64,000 bases of DNA from Lepidurus packardi (taxonomy: Eukaryota; Arthropoda; Branchiopoda; Notostraca; Triopsidae), in assembly GCA_023053545.1 (NCBI GenBank), contig JAKZAN010000053.1:62001-126000 (forward strand), given 5' to 3'. The notes beneath the pieces were generated by a model. That model searched no databases. It saw only the letters and a program-made list of their open reading frames with translations, and had not been told where the DNA came from. The position numbers and the translations under genes were made by a program. Shown here piece by piece: positions 16,922-25,185 of this stretch; position 1 is the first letter of the stretch, and the number at the start of each line of letters is the position of its first letter.

Positions 16922-18580
16922 ATGTCAAAAAAAATAAATTTATTAGGCAACCTAAAATCGGATTTCGCATCCGGTTTGGTTGTTTTTCTGGTTGCGCTTC
17001 CCCTTTGTTTGGGTATTGCCATGGCTTCTGGCGCACCGCTTTTTTCAGGAATTATTTCAGGAATTATCGGGGGTGTTGTGGTTGGTTATTTAAGCAAATC
17101 TCACTTAAGCGTGTCTGGGCCGGCTGCGGGACTCACAGCTATTGTTTTAATGGCCATCACAGATTTGGGCGGTTTTCCGGTTTTTCTAACCGCAGTTGTG
17201 CTTGCAGGCATCATGCAATTGCTGCTTGGTTTTGCCAAGGCAGGTTCTATTTCTAATTATTTTCCCAATAATGTTATTGAAGGAATGTTGGCTGGAATTG
17301 GTATTATAATCATTCTTAAACAATTGCCCCATGCAGTAGGTTTTGATAGTGATTTTGAAGGCAATCAAGCGTTTATCGAAACAGGCGGATCAAATACTTT
17401 GAGTACGCTCGTTGGGTCTTTAAATTACATTCAGTTTGGTGCTGTACTTATAACGCTGGTTTCCTTAATTATATTGATACTGTGGACAAAAGTGCCGTTT
17501 CTCAAGAACCTGAAGCTCATTCCAGGAGCATTAATTGCCGTATTAGTGGGAACATTACTAAATGAATTCTTCATCAATTCTTGTAGTTCGCTCGCGATCG
17601 CAAAAGAAAACTTAGTCAATTTGCCATTGCCCAATTCTTGGGCCGCGCTAAAAGAAATTGTCGTTACACCAGACTTTTTCGCCATTTCGAACACTAAAGT
17701 ATGGATAACTGCAGCAACAATTGCAGCTATTGCGTCTATTGAAACATTGCTTTGTATTGAAGCTGCCGATCGAATGGACGCGCAAAAGCGCTATACGGAC
17801 ACAAATGTAGAACTCAAGGCGCAAGGGATTGGAAATATCCTTAGCGGATTAATTGGCGGATTGCCAATGACATCTGTTGTAGTAAGAACTTCAGCTAATA
17901 ATGAAGCTGGCGCAAAATCGAAATTATCAACAATTATACATGGATTATTGCTGCTGGTTAGTGTTTTAGTTTTTCCTTTTTTACTCAATAAAATCCCTTT
18001 AGCGACATTGGCTGCCATCCTGCTTTTAGTGGGCTATAAGTTAGCAAAACCATCGGTTTTAGTGCATTTTTATAAGAAAGGTGTATACCAATTTTTACCC
18101 TTTCTGGCCACCATGCTAGCTGTAGTTTTTCTCGATATTCTGAAAGGGGTGGCTTTGGGAATTGTCATTAGTATCATCTTTGTTTTAAAAGGCAATCTGA
18201 AACGGGCATATAATTTTTCGAAGAAACAATATGCAGACGGGGATGTTATTCATATTGATCTTGCACAAGAAGTATCATTTTTAAACAAAGCGGCTATAAA
18301 ACTAACCTTAAATGACATTCCAGAGAATTCCAAAGTAATCATTAATGCTTCTGATACGGTGTATATCGCACATGATATTTTAGATTTAATTCATGAGTTT
18401 AAAACCATCAGGGCAGTCGATGAGAATATTCAGGTGAAATTGAAAGGTTTCAAAGATGCATACCAATTAGAAAATAGCAACGAAGTGCCTAATCATGTCA
18501 CGGTGAAACATTACTATGACGCAGCAAAACGGAAAACGGTTGAAATTACTACTAGCGAATTTTACGAACCCGAATTGTAG
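16922..18580 (+). CDS. SulP family inorganic anion (probably bicarbonate) transporter
   Basis: 552 aa, inner-membrane SLC26/SulP transporter. The SulP core spans about residues 10-440 with the signatures VVFLVALPLCLGIAMASGAP and SGPAAGLTAIVLMAI, and a short C-terminal STAS domain follows (VSFLNKAAIKLTLNDIPENS, VIINASDTVYIAHDILDLI). SulP proteins carry sulfate, bicarbonate or other anions. The beta-carbonic anhydrase gene 49 bases downstream argues for bicarbonate uptake or export coupled to CO2 hydration. The start ATG at 16922 is the first in frame. Confidence 0.9.
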   Translation: MSKKINLLGNLKSDFASGLVVFLVALPLCLGIAMASGAPLFSGIISGIIGGVVVGYLSKSHLSVSGPAAGLTAIVLMAITDLGGFPVFLTAVVLAGIMQLLLGFAKAGSISNYFPNNVIEGMLAGIGIIIILKQLPHAVGFDSDFEGNQAFIETGGSNTLSTLVGSLNYIQFGAVLITLVSLIILILWTKVPFLKNLKLIPGALIAVLVGTLLNEFFINSCSSLAIAKENLVNLPLPNSWAALKEIVVTPDFFAISNTKVWITAATIAAIASIETLLCIEAADRMDAQKRYTDTNVELKAQGIGNILSGLIGGLPMTSVVVRTSANNEAGAKSKLSTIIHGLLLLVSVLVFPFLLNKIPLATLAAILLLVGYKLAKPSVLVHFYKKGVYQFLPFLATMLAVVFLDILKGVALGIVISIIFVLKGNLKRAYNFSKKQYADGDVIHIDLAQEVSFLNKAAIKLTLNDIPENSKVIINASDTVYIAHDILDLIHEFKTIRAVDENIQVKLKGFKDAYQLENSNEVPNHVTVKHYYDAAKRKTVEITTSEFYEPEL

Positions 18581-18629
18581 TTAATACAGAAATTTATTTA
18601 CATTTAAAGCAAACTAACGACACAAGAAC

Positions 18630-19265
18630 ATGAGTGATTTTTATAAAAAAATACTAGACAATAACAGAAAGTGGGTAGAAAAGGCTCTAGAAAACGATCC
18701 TAATTATTTTGAAGATTTAGCCAAAGGACAAACACCGCCATTATTGTGGATTGGATGTTCAGACAGCCGAGTGCCAGCAAATGAAATTATCGGCGCTAAA
18801 CCAGGCGAAGTTTTCGTGCATAGAAATATAGCCAATATGGTAGTACATTCAGACATGAACATGTTGAGTGTTTTGGATTATGCAGTTAACGTATTGAAAG
18901 TTAAGCACGTAATTGTGTGCGGGCATTATGGCTGTGGCGGCGTTAAGGCTGCGATGGGCAACGACTCGATTGGCATAATCGACAATTGGATCAGGCATAT
19001 CAAGGATGTATACAGATTGCATCATACGTATCTTGACTCGATTGTAAATCAAACAGAACGTTTCAATGCTTTTGTAGAATTGAATGTCAAGGAACAAGTA
19101 TTTGATTTGGCAAAAACATCAATCGTTCAAGCGGCTTGGGGTTCAGGACAAGACGTAACTTTGCACGGGTGGGTGTATGGTCTTAATTCGGGCTTTGTTA
19201 CGGATTTGAACGTAAATATTAGTTCTGAAAAGGATTTAGATACGGTATACCAATTGCAATTCTAA
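18630..19265 (+). CDS. Beta-class carbonic anhydrase
   Basis: 211-aa zinc enzyme interconverting CO2 and bicarbonate. Ligands and catalytic residues are visible: C43, D45 and R47 in GCSDSRVPANEI, then H99 and C102 in CGHYGCGG, plus GEVFVHRNIAN. It lies 49 bases after the SulP gene, and a shared terminator region follows, so the pair probably forms an inorganic-carbon module. There is no signal peptide; it is cytoplasmic. Confidence 0.94.
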   Translation: MSDFYKKILDNNRKWVEKALENDPNYFEDLAKGQTPPLLWIGCSDSRVPANEIIGAKPGEVFVHRNIANMVVHSDMNMLSVLDYAVNVLKVKHVIVCGHYGCGGVKAAMGNDSIGIIDNWIRHIKDVYRLHHTYLDSIVNQTERFNAFVELNVKEQVFDLAKTSIVQAAWGSGQDVTLHGWVYGLNSGFVTDLNVNISSEKDLDTVYQLQF

Positions 19266-19280
19266 TCTAAATTTAAATAA

Positions 19281-19318
19281 AAAAAACGCTCTTAATTTTG
19301 CGGTTAAGGGCGTCTTTT
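19281..19318. terminator. Bidirectional terminator between convergent genes
   Basis: ACGCTCTTAA at 19286-19295 pairs with TTAAGGGCGT at 19304-19313 (one G-U type mismatch), with A run before and T run after, so it can serve both the carbonic anhydrase and the convergent LETM1-like gene. Confidence 0.7.
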
Positions 19319-20516
19319 ATTCGGTAAAGTTATTCTCATTGAAAGCTGAAGGGAGTAATTTGGGAATAAACTTGATGAGGATTGGCAGCAGTAGACTCCC
19401 GCCTGGCAACAAAAATATTGTTAAAGATGGAATCGTTTTGCAAACATCTAATAACTGATTTCTAACCTTTTTCTTCTCCTTTGCATCCAGATCTCGCACC
19501 GTTGATTGCGCCAAAAGAATCATCAATTCTTTGCTTTCACTTAGTTCTTTCACTAAGCGATTTTTGTTGCGTTTAATCAGTACAATAACATTTTGTGTCA
19601 CATTATCATAAAAACTTTTGACAGGATTTGTGTGCTGAAAGTAGGCAATATTTTTTTTGTGTGTATGCAGAAAATCGTTAGTGTCTTTCATGCTTTGCGT
19701 AACAAAAGCCTCATCAATTTGCATCAAATCGCCCAACGTATACAAGAAAAATGCTTCTTCACGTTCCAAAATTCCATCGCTCCACAAAGCGAGGCCAGCT
19801 AAATCTAAGAAGTAATAGCGTTCCAATATGTGGTCATACTCATGCAAATTCAGTGCTTCTGGATTCTTAAAACTAACTTTTGAAAATTTGCTATAACGCA
19901 CAGATGCCTCAAACAAGCCAATTAGCAGTTCGTCATGCGCAGAGGTGACGATTTTGCTGTTTAATGAAAAAGTAACTACGCTGACAACCGTTTCTTCTAC
20001 TCGTTTTAAGTATTTTTCCGGAATTTCTCCAAATTTTAAAAACTGATAAAAAGCCAAAACGTCAATAAAAAGCATCGCATTTGTAACAATATGCGTAAAA
20101 TTTTTACTGACGATGTCGTGATTGGTTTGAACGCGGTCCTCTATGATATGCTCTAAAGCCGCAGGTGGTGTAGTTTTTGGGAGTACTTTTTGGAAAATAT
20201 TGAAACCCTGCGGACTCATTTGGTTGTAGAACTTGTTCGCATGGCTAATAAAATCCCTATCGTTCTTGTCGCCTGTTGCAATTCTATAAACACCATATAA
20301 TGTGTTTAGCAATGCTATTTTGGATATTTCCTCTGGCAGCCAGCCTGTTGTGTCGACCTTTACCGGCAAGTCAAAATCGACAATATGACCATAAATAAAA
20401 CCTGTTCGGCGCAAGTTGAGATAGAAAGCATCAAAATCCTGCAAATCCTTCGTTAACGAAGATTTTTGCGTATAGAAAAATTTATCAATCCAGCCGTGTG
20501 CTGAGGGGTTAATCAT
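19317..20516 (-). CDS. LETM1-related (biofilm-associated type) protein
   Basis: 399 aa from the ATG at 20516. I chose this start because a -7 element TAGATTTG (minus strand, 20535-20542) overlaps the longer TTG-started frame. The C-terminal part, with KVRNQLLDVCKTIPSLTIFL and LLPGGSLLLPILIKFIPK, resembles the LETM1 core, while the N-terminal 300 residues are specific to a Bacteroidetes family commonly called LETM1-related biofilm-associated protein. The hydrophobic C-terminal segment may associate with membrane. The biological role is not established; the name comes from family annotation and not from anything visible here. Confidence 0.75.
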   Translation of the reverse strand: MINPSAHGWIDKFFYTQKSSLTKDLQDFDAFYLNLRRTGFIYGHIVDFDLPVKVDTTGWLPEEISKIALLNTLYGVYRIATGDKNDRDFISHANKFYNQMSPQGFNIFQKVLPKTTPPAALEHIIEDRVQTNHDIVSKNFTHIVTNAMLFIDVLAFYQFLKFGEIPEKYLKRVEETVVSVVTFSLNSKIVTSAHDELLIGLFEASVRYSKFSKVSFKNPEALNLHEYDHILERYYFLDLAGLALWSDGILEREEAFFLYTLGDLMQIDEAFVTQSMKDTNDFLHTHKKNIAYFQHTNPVKSFYDNVTQNVIVLIKRNKNRLVKELSESKELMILLAQSTVRDLDAKEKKKVRNQLLDVCKTIPSLTIFLLPGGSLLLPILIKFIPKLLPSAFNENNFTE

Positions 20517-20534
20517 GTTTCGATGTAATTGGCG

Positions 20535-20542
20535 CAAATCTA
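20535..20542 (-). promoter_or_regulatory. -7 promoter element that decides the LETM1-like start
   Basis: Minus-strand TAGATTTG, an exact TAnnTTTG match, 19 bases upstream of the ATG at 20516. Confidence 0.5.
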
Positions 20543-20562
20543 GTCTATTTATATGAATTCCG

Positions 20563-21084
20563 CTACCTTATGATCGCTGCACAAGCAACACGTCCACCAG
20601 AATTTCCAGTGGGCTGTGTAACATAATCATCTGCGCCTGCATGCACGATGAGGCTTTTGCCTACGACATCTCTTTTGGGGTCCCCACATCCAACACACCA
20701 TTGATCTGTGGTCATTGTGATTTTTCCGTTGCCATATTCATCAGTAGTAAAATTTCCAATATCGCCTAAATGATGTTGGCCTTCTCCCCATTTTCCGTGA
20801 CTTTGAAAGGTTGGATTCCAATGTCCTCCAGCGGAACTACCATCTGGTGCAGAGCAATCTGATTTTTCGTGTATATGTATGGCATGAACGCCAGGGCTTA
20901 AATTTTTAAACATTGCACTAAAAATTATCTTTCCATCACGCTCTGTAAATGTCGCTACTCCCGTTGCAGCAGATCCGCTTTTTGATTCAAAATTCACTGT
21001 CAGTGCAGGCGTCGTTGAGGTATTGGACTTACAGCTTACTACTAGAAGCAGCAGAAAAGGTATCAATGTATAAGGAACTCTCAT
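20563..21084 (-). CDS. sodC: Cu/Zn superoxide dismutase lipoprotein
   Basis: 173 aa, extracytoplasmic SodC with lipobox VVSC (Cys 18), converting superoxide to O2 and H2O2. Metal ligands are visible in HAIHIHEKSDC, GGHWNP, HHLGDIGNF and SLIVHAGADD, and the disulfide partner lies in GRVACAAIIR. The insert with QWCVGCGDPKRDVV adds two extra cysteines close together near the active-site loops, which I note as unusual. The neighbourhood (oxyR, dps) is oxidative-stress rich, but this gene is separately transcribed. Confidence 0.93.
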   Translation of the reverse strand: MRVPYTLIPFLLLLVVSCKSNTSTTPALTVNFESKSGSAATGVATFTERDGKIIFSAMFKNLSPGVHAIHIHEKSDCSAPDGSSAGGHWNPTFQSHGKWGEGQHHLGDIGNFTTDEYGNGKITMTTDQWCVGCGDPKRDVVGKSLIVHAGADDYVTQPTGNSGGRVACAAIIR

Positions 21085-21225
21085 AAGATAATAGATGTGT
21101 TATTTTGAGTACTAAAATACGCCTTTTCCTTTTGATTAGTTCCGAAATAAAGCACAAAATTTTTCTCGTTAAAGTTGTGTAACAATCTAATAAAATGTTA
21201 TAACAGGTTGGCTTTTTATTAATTA

Positions 21226-21233
21226 TAAATTTG
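21226..21233 (+). promoter_or_regulatory. -7 promoter element of the DUF4142 gene
   Basis: TAAATTTG, exact TAnnTTTG match, 46 bases upstream of the ATG at 21280; the nearest TTG (21208-21210) is only 15 bases away. Confidence 0.45.
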
Positions 21234-21279
21234 GTTAAGTGTTAAAAACCAATGAACTAATTAATTAAAAAAACCTATT

Positions 21280-21885
21280 ATGAAAAAAGTGACAACACTT
21301 GTTCGAACATTATGTAGTGCTGCAATTATTTTGACTTCTATAGGATTTGTGTCCTGCAAAAATGAAAATAAGCAGGAAGATCCAAAGGAAGTGGCGGAAG
21401 ATCAGAATGACGAAAAATTTGACAATAACGATGAGATGGAGGACGACTCTCAGTATCTGGTTGCTGCTGCAGAAGATGACTTAATGGAAATCGAATTGGG
21501 CAAATTGGGACAGTCAAAAGGCACCAGCCAAGCCATTAAGGATTTTGCCAAAATGCTGGTTAAAGACCATTCAAATTCTGCGAAAATGATGAAGCCGTTA
21601 GCACAAAAAATGGGCGTTAGCCTTCCAATGAGTATTACTGAAAAGGGCAGGGAGCGTTACAACGACTTGAACGATAAAACAGGAAAAGATTTTGATGAAG
21701 CTTTTGCCGATGTAATGGTAAAGAACCACAAAGAAGCGCTTCGTAAAATGGAAAAGGCAGCAGATAAAGCTGAAAATCCAGAATTAAAATCTTGGGCGGC
21801 ATCGGTTGTACCAACGCTTAGAGCACATCTTGAGCATGCGCAAAGGCTAGAAGATCAAGTGGATAACGCAAACAATAATAGATAA
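21280..21885 (+). CDS. DUF4142 domain-containing lipoprotein
   Basis: 201 aa with a signal peptide and lipobox region IGFVSCKN (Cys 27). An acidic linker (about residues 30-65) precedes a four-helix, ferritin-like DUF4142 domain: YLVAAAEDDLMEIELGKLGQ, AIKDFAKMLVKDHSNSAKMM, LRAHLEHAQRLEDQV. DUF4142 proteins are exported and often associated with stress or envelope conditions; no enzymatic function is known. A 53-aa membrane protein gene follows 40 bases downstream, then a terminator, so the two likely share a transcript. Confidence 0.88.
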   Translation: MKKVTTLVRTLCSAAIILTSIGFVSCKNENKQEDPKEVAEDQNDEKFDNNDEMEDDSQYLVAAAEDDLMEIELGKLGQSKGTSQAIKDFAKMLVKDHSNSAKMMKPLAQKMGVSLPMSITEKGRERYNDLNDKTGKDFDEAFADVMVKNHKEALRKMEKAADKAENPELKSWAASVVPTLRAHLEHAQRLEDQVDNANNNR

Positions 21886-21925
21886 TTAAGTAAACAAACA
21901 AAACAAATTTAAAAACATTAAAAAC

Positions 21926-22087
21926 ATGGGAAATTTATTATACACCATCGCAGTAATTTTAGTTATTATTTGGGCAATCAGCTTTTTGGGCGGATTTGTA
22001 ACCTCGAATTTAATCCACATTCTTTTGGTAATTGCGATCGTAGTGGTTTTGCTACGCGTAATTCAGGGAAGACGCCCGCTTGACTAA
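21926..22087 (+). CDS. Lmo0937-type small membrane protein
   Basis: 53 aa, starting MGNLLYTIAVILVIIWAISF and ending RVIQGRRPLD. Two hydrophobic helices flank GGFVTSNLIH. This is the pattern of the lmo0937 family / DUF5670 small membrane proteins, which are common in Bacteroidetes and Firmicutes next to stress genes. Function is unknown. It sits between the DUF4142 gene and a clear terminator on the same strand. Confidence 0.8.
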   Translation: MGNLLYTIAVILVIIWAISFLGGFVTSNLIHILLVIAIVVVLLRVIQGRRPLD

Positions 22088-22110
22088 AACAGTATCTTAA
22101 TAGAACAAAA

Positions 22111-22142
22111 AATGCCCGTTAAAAGATAACGGACATTTTTTG
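22111..22142 (+). terminator. Intrinsic terminator
   Basis: AATGCCCGTTA pairs imperfectly with TAACGGACATT around AAAGA, followed by a T run; it ends the DUF4142 / small-membrane-protein unit. Confidence 0.8.
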
Positions 22143-22158
22143 TTTATAAGACCTAGTA

Positions 22159-23955
22159 CTAGAAACAATATTGATTTTCGGCAATAAGTTTATCGGCAAT
22201 TAGATCTCGAAGTCCCACCACATTTGGCATGTTGTTGTATTTTGTGAAACGTCTAAGACCCATTAACATCATCCGCTGTTCATCTCCCTCAGCAAAAGAT
22301 GCAATTCCTTCTTTGCCCTTAGATGCAACTTTGTCTACCGCATTATATAGATATAGCTGTGCCATGGCAATTTGTTCTTTTACGGCATCAGCACCCTTAT
22401 TTTTGGCTAATTTCTCAGTTCGCAAAACAACCGATTCGGCCACATAAATTTCTATTAAGATATCAGCCGCTGCCATTAATAATTGCTGGTGCTCTTCTAA
22501 TTGCGGCCCATACTTTTGAACAGCACTTCCGGCAACCATTAAAAATACTTTTTTTAGCTTTCCGATTATTTCTTTCTCTTCAGCAAAAAGTTCTGAGTAA
22601 TCTGGCATATCAAAATCAGGAATTCCCATTAATTCTTCGCCAACTTTCATCGCAGGGCCCAGCAAATCGACATGGCCTTTTAACGCCTTTTTGATTAGCA
22701 TTCCCACAGAAAGCATTCGATTAATTTCATTCGTACCCTCATATATCCTAGAAATACGAGCATCTCTCCAAGCACTTTCCATCGGAGTATCTTCAGAGAA
22801 CCCCATGCCACCTAAAATCTGAATGCCTTCATCTGCACAATTCTGAACATCTTCAGAAACGGCAACCTTTAGTATCGAACATTCAATTGCAAATTCTTCT
22901 ACACCTTTCAATTCCGCTTCTTGGTGGGTTGCTCCACCGGCAATGCGTGCGTTTATGCGGTCTTCGATGTTTTTTGTGGCTCGATAAGTAGCGCTTTCTC
23001 CTGCGTAACAAGAAGCTGCCATTTCAGCTAATTTCGATTTAATGGCTCCGAAAGACGAAATGGGCACATTGAACTGTATTCTTTCATTTGCATATTTCAC
23101 AGCGCCAGATGTTACGCGTCTTTGTGCATCCAAACAAGCGCCGGCTAGTTTGATTCGGCCCACATTCAGTGCATTCATCGCGATTTTGAAACCTTCGCCA
23201 CGACCAGCCAACATATTTCCAACTGGTACTATTGTTTCATTAAAGAAAACCTGTCGGGTAGAGGAGGCTCGAATGCCCAGTTTATGTTCCTCTTCGTTCA
23301 TTGAAATGCCATTACTAGCATCGTTTTCTACAATAAATCCTGTAATGTTTTTATCATCTTCTATTCTTGCAAATACTATAAACAAACTGCAAAAACCAGC
23401 ATTGGATATCCACATTTTTTGACCCGTGATTTTGTAGTGAGTCCCATCTTCTGACAGAATTGCTTTGGTTTTTCCCGAGTTTGCGTCAGATCCAGCACCT
23501 GGTTCGGTTAAACAATAGGCGCCAAACCACTCGCCAGAAGCAAGTTTTGGTACATATTTTGTCTTTTGGTCGTCTGTTCCATAAAGTGTTATTGGCATCG
23601 TGCCTATTCCAGTATGTGCACCAAAAGCTGTTGAAAATGAGCCAGTTGCACCTGAAATATAGTCGCATACTAGCATTGTCGAAACGAATCCCATGCCAAG
23701 TCCGCCATATTCTTCAGGTACCGCAACCCCTAAAAGTCCCAATTCGCCTGCTTTGCGCATGCACTCCTCTGTGAATGCGTAATCTTTATTTTCGAACCTG
23801 TTTTTATTAGGCCAGATTTCCTTATCAACAAACTCACGAACCATTTCGCGCATCATGATTTGTTCTTCCGAGAAATCTTCAGGTGTGAAAACATCTTCAC
23901 ACTTGGTTTCTTTTACTAGGAACTGTCCGCCACGGGTAATTTCTTTGATTTCCAT
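22159..23955 (-). CDS. Acyl-CoA dehydrogenase
   Basis: 598-aa FAD enzyme catalysing the first, alpha-beta dehydrogenation step of fatty-acid beta-oxidation. The N-terminal and middle domains show YGGLGMGFVSTMLVCDYI and AYCLTEPGAGSDANSGKT, and IYEGTNEINRMLSVGM carries the catalytic-region glutamate. The protein is longer than the usual 380 aa because of a C-terminal helical extension of about 170 residues, normal for this Bacteroidetes subgroup and reminiscent of VLCAD-type enzymes, suggesting long-chain substrates. Last gene of the marR-fadB-thiolase-acd operon. Confidence 0.93.
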   Translation of the reverse strand: MEIKEITRGGQFLVKETKCEDVFTPEDFSEEQIMMREMVREFVDKEIWPNKNRFENKDYAFTEECMRKAGELGLLGVAVPEEYGGLGMGFVSTMLVCDYISGATGSFSTAFGAHTGIGTMPITLYGTDDQKTKYVPKLASGEWFGAYCLTEPGAGSDANSGKTKAILSEDGTHYKITGQKMWISNAGFCSLFIVFARIEDDKNITGFIVENDASNGISMNEEEHKLGIRASSTRQVFFNETIVPVGNMLAGRGEGFKIAMNALNVGRIKLAGACLDAQRRVTSGAVKYANERIQFNVPISSFGAIKSKLAEMAASCYAGESATYRATKNIEDRINARIAGGATHQEAELKGVEEFAIECSILKVAVSEDVQNCADEGIQILGGMGFSEDTPMESAWRDARISRIYEGTNEINRMLSVGMLIKKALKGHVDLLGPAMKVGEELMGIPDFDMPDYSELFAEEKEIIGKLKKVFLMVAGSAVQKYGPQLEEHQQLLMAAADILIEIYVAESVVLRTEKLAKNKGADAVKEQIAMAQLYLYNAVDKVASKGKEGIASFAEGDEQRMMLMGLRRFTKYNNMPNVVGLRDLIADKLIAENQYCF

Positions 23956-23990
23956 TTTACTTTATTTTATAAGATTGCAATTAATCGTTT

Positions 23991-25172
23991 TTATAATATT
24001 TCATAAATTCCAGCGCTTCCTTGTCCAGTTCCCACACACATGGTTACCATTCCATATTTATTGCCGCGTTGTTTCATTTCGTCGAAAAGCTGTACGGATA
24101 ATTTTGCGCCGGTACAACCCAATGGGTGTCCCATCGAAATTGCGCCACCGTTTACATTTATAATGTCTGGATTTAGGTCCAATTCGCGAATTACAGCCAA
24201 TGATTGTGATGCAAATGCCTCGTTTAACTCGAATAATTCAATGTCATTTAGTGATAATCCCGCTTGCTTTAGCACTTTTGGAATCGCTTTTACAGGCCCA
24301 ATGCCCATAATTCGAGGCTCGACACCTGCGCTTGCAAAATTCACCAAGCGTGCAATAGGTTCAATGTTTAATTCCTTAACCATTTCTTCAGACATAATCA
24401 TTACGAAAGCAGCACCGTCGCTCATCTGCGATGAGTTTCCTGCCGTGACGCTTCCATCAGCTGCAAATACTGGTCGAAGATTTCCTAAGGCCGACAGATT
24501 TGTATCGGCACGTGGGCCTTCGTCCTTATTAACGGTGTATGATTTAGTTTCCTTTTTTCCGGCTTCGTTTATGAAAGTTTGCGAAACAATGATGGGCACA
24601 ATTTGATTGTCAAATTTACCTTCAGCTTGTGCTTTCAACGCTTTTTGATGGGATTCGAATGCAAATTGATCTTGGTCTTCGCGCGACACGTTAAATTGCT
24701 TTGCAACTGCTTCGGCAGTCAGTCCCATTCCCCAATAATAATCTTCGTGCCCTTCTTTTGCAATACCATAATCGGGCGTTGGTTTATAACCGCCCATTGG
24801 TATAAAGCTCATGCTTTCAGCGCCCCCTGCAATAATGCAGTCTGCCATTCCAGCCTGAATTTTGGCAGTTGCCATTCCAATTGTTTCCAGTCCTGATGCA
24901 CAATAGCGGTTTACGGTTACCCCAGGAACGTCTTCAATTTTAAGTCCCATCAAGGATATTAGCCTGCCCATATTTAGACCTTGCTCGGCCTCTGGCATTG
25001 CATTTCCTACCATAACGTCATCAATTCGTTTCTTGTCAAATTGCGGTAATTCGTTCATGATATGCTGAATTGTTTCAGCAGCTAGTTCGTCCGGGCGCTT
25101 AAATCTAAACAATCCTTTTGGCGCCTTTCCAACTGCAGTTCTGTATGCTTTAACGATATATGCTGTTTTCAT
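23991..25172 (-). CDS. Acetyl-CoA C-acyltransferase (3-ketoacyl-CoA thiolase)
   Basis: 393-aa thiolase cleaving 3-ketoacyl-CoA with CoA. The nucleophile C91 lies in NRYCASGLET, the His in GGAISMGHPLGCTGA and the second Cys in TMCVGTGQG. Its place 13 bases after the FadB-like gene and 35 bases before the acyl-CoA dehydrogenase makes it the degradative (FadA/FadI-like) thiolase of the operon and not a biosynthetic acetoacetyl-CoA thiolase. Confidence 0.93.
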   Translation of the reverse strand: MKTAYIVKAYRTAVGKAPKGLFRFKRPDELAAETIQHIMNELPQFDKKRIDDVMVGNAMPEAEQGLNMGRLISLMGLKIEDVPGVTVNRYCASGLETIGMATAKIQAGMADCIIAGGAESMSFIPMGGYKPTPDYGIAKEGHEDYYWGMGLTAEAVAKQFNVSREDQDQFAFESHQKALKAQAEGKFDNQIVPIIVSQTFINEAGKKETKSYTVNKDEGPRADTNLSALGNLRPVFAADGSVTAGNSSQMSDGAAFVMIMSEEMVKELNIEPIARLVNFASAGVEPRIMGIGPVKAIPKVLKQAGLSLNDIELFELNEAFASQSLAVIRELDLNPDIINVNGGAISMGHPLGCTGAKLSVQLFDEMKQRGNKYGMVTMCVGTGQGSAGIYEIL

Positions 25173-25185
25173 CTTGTTTCTGATA

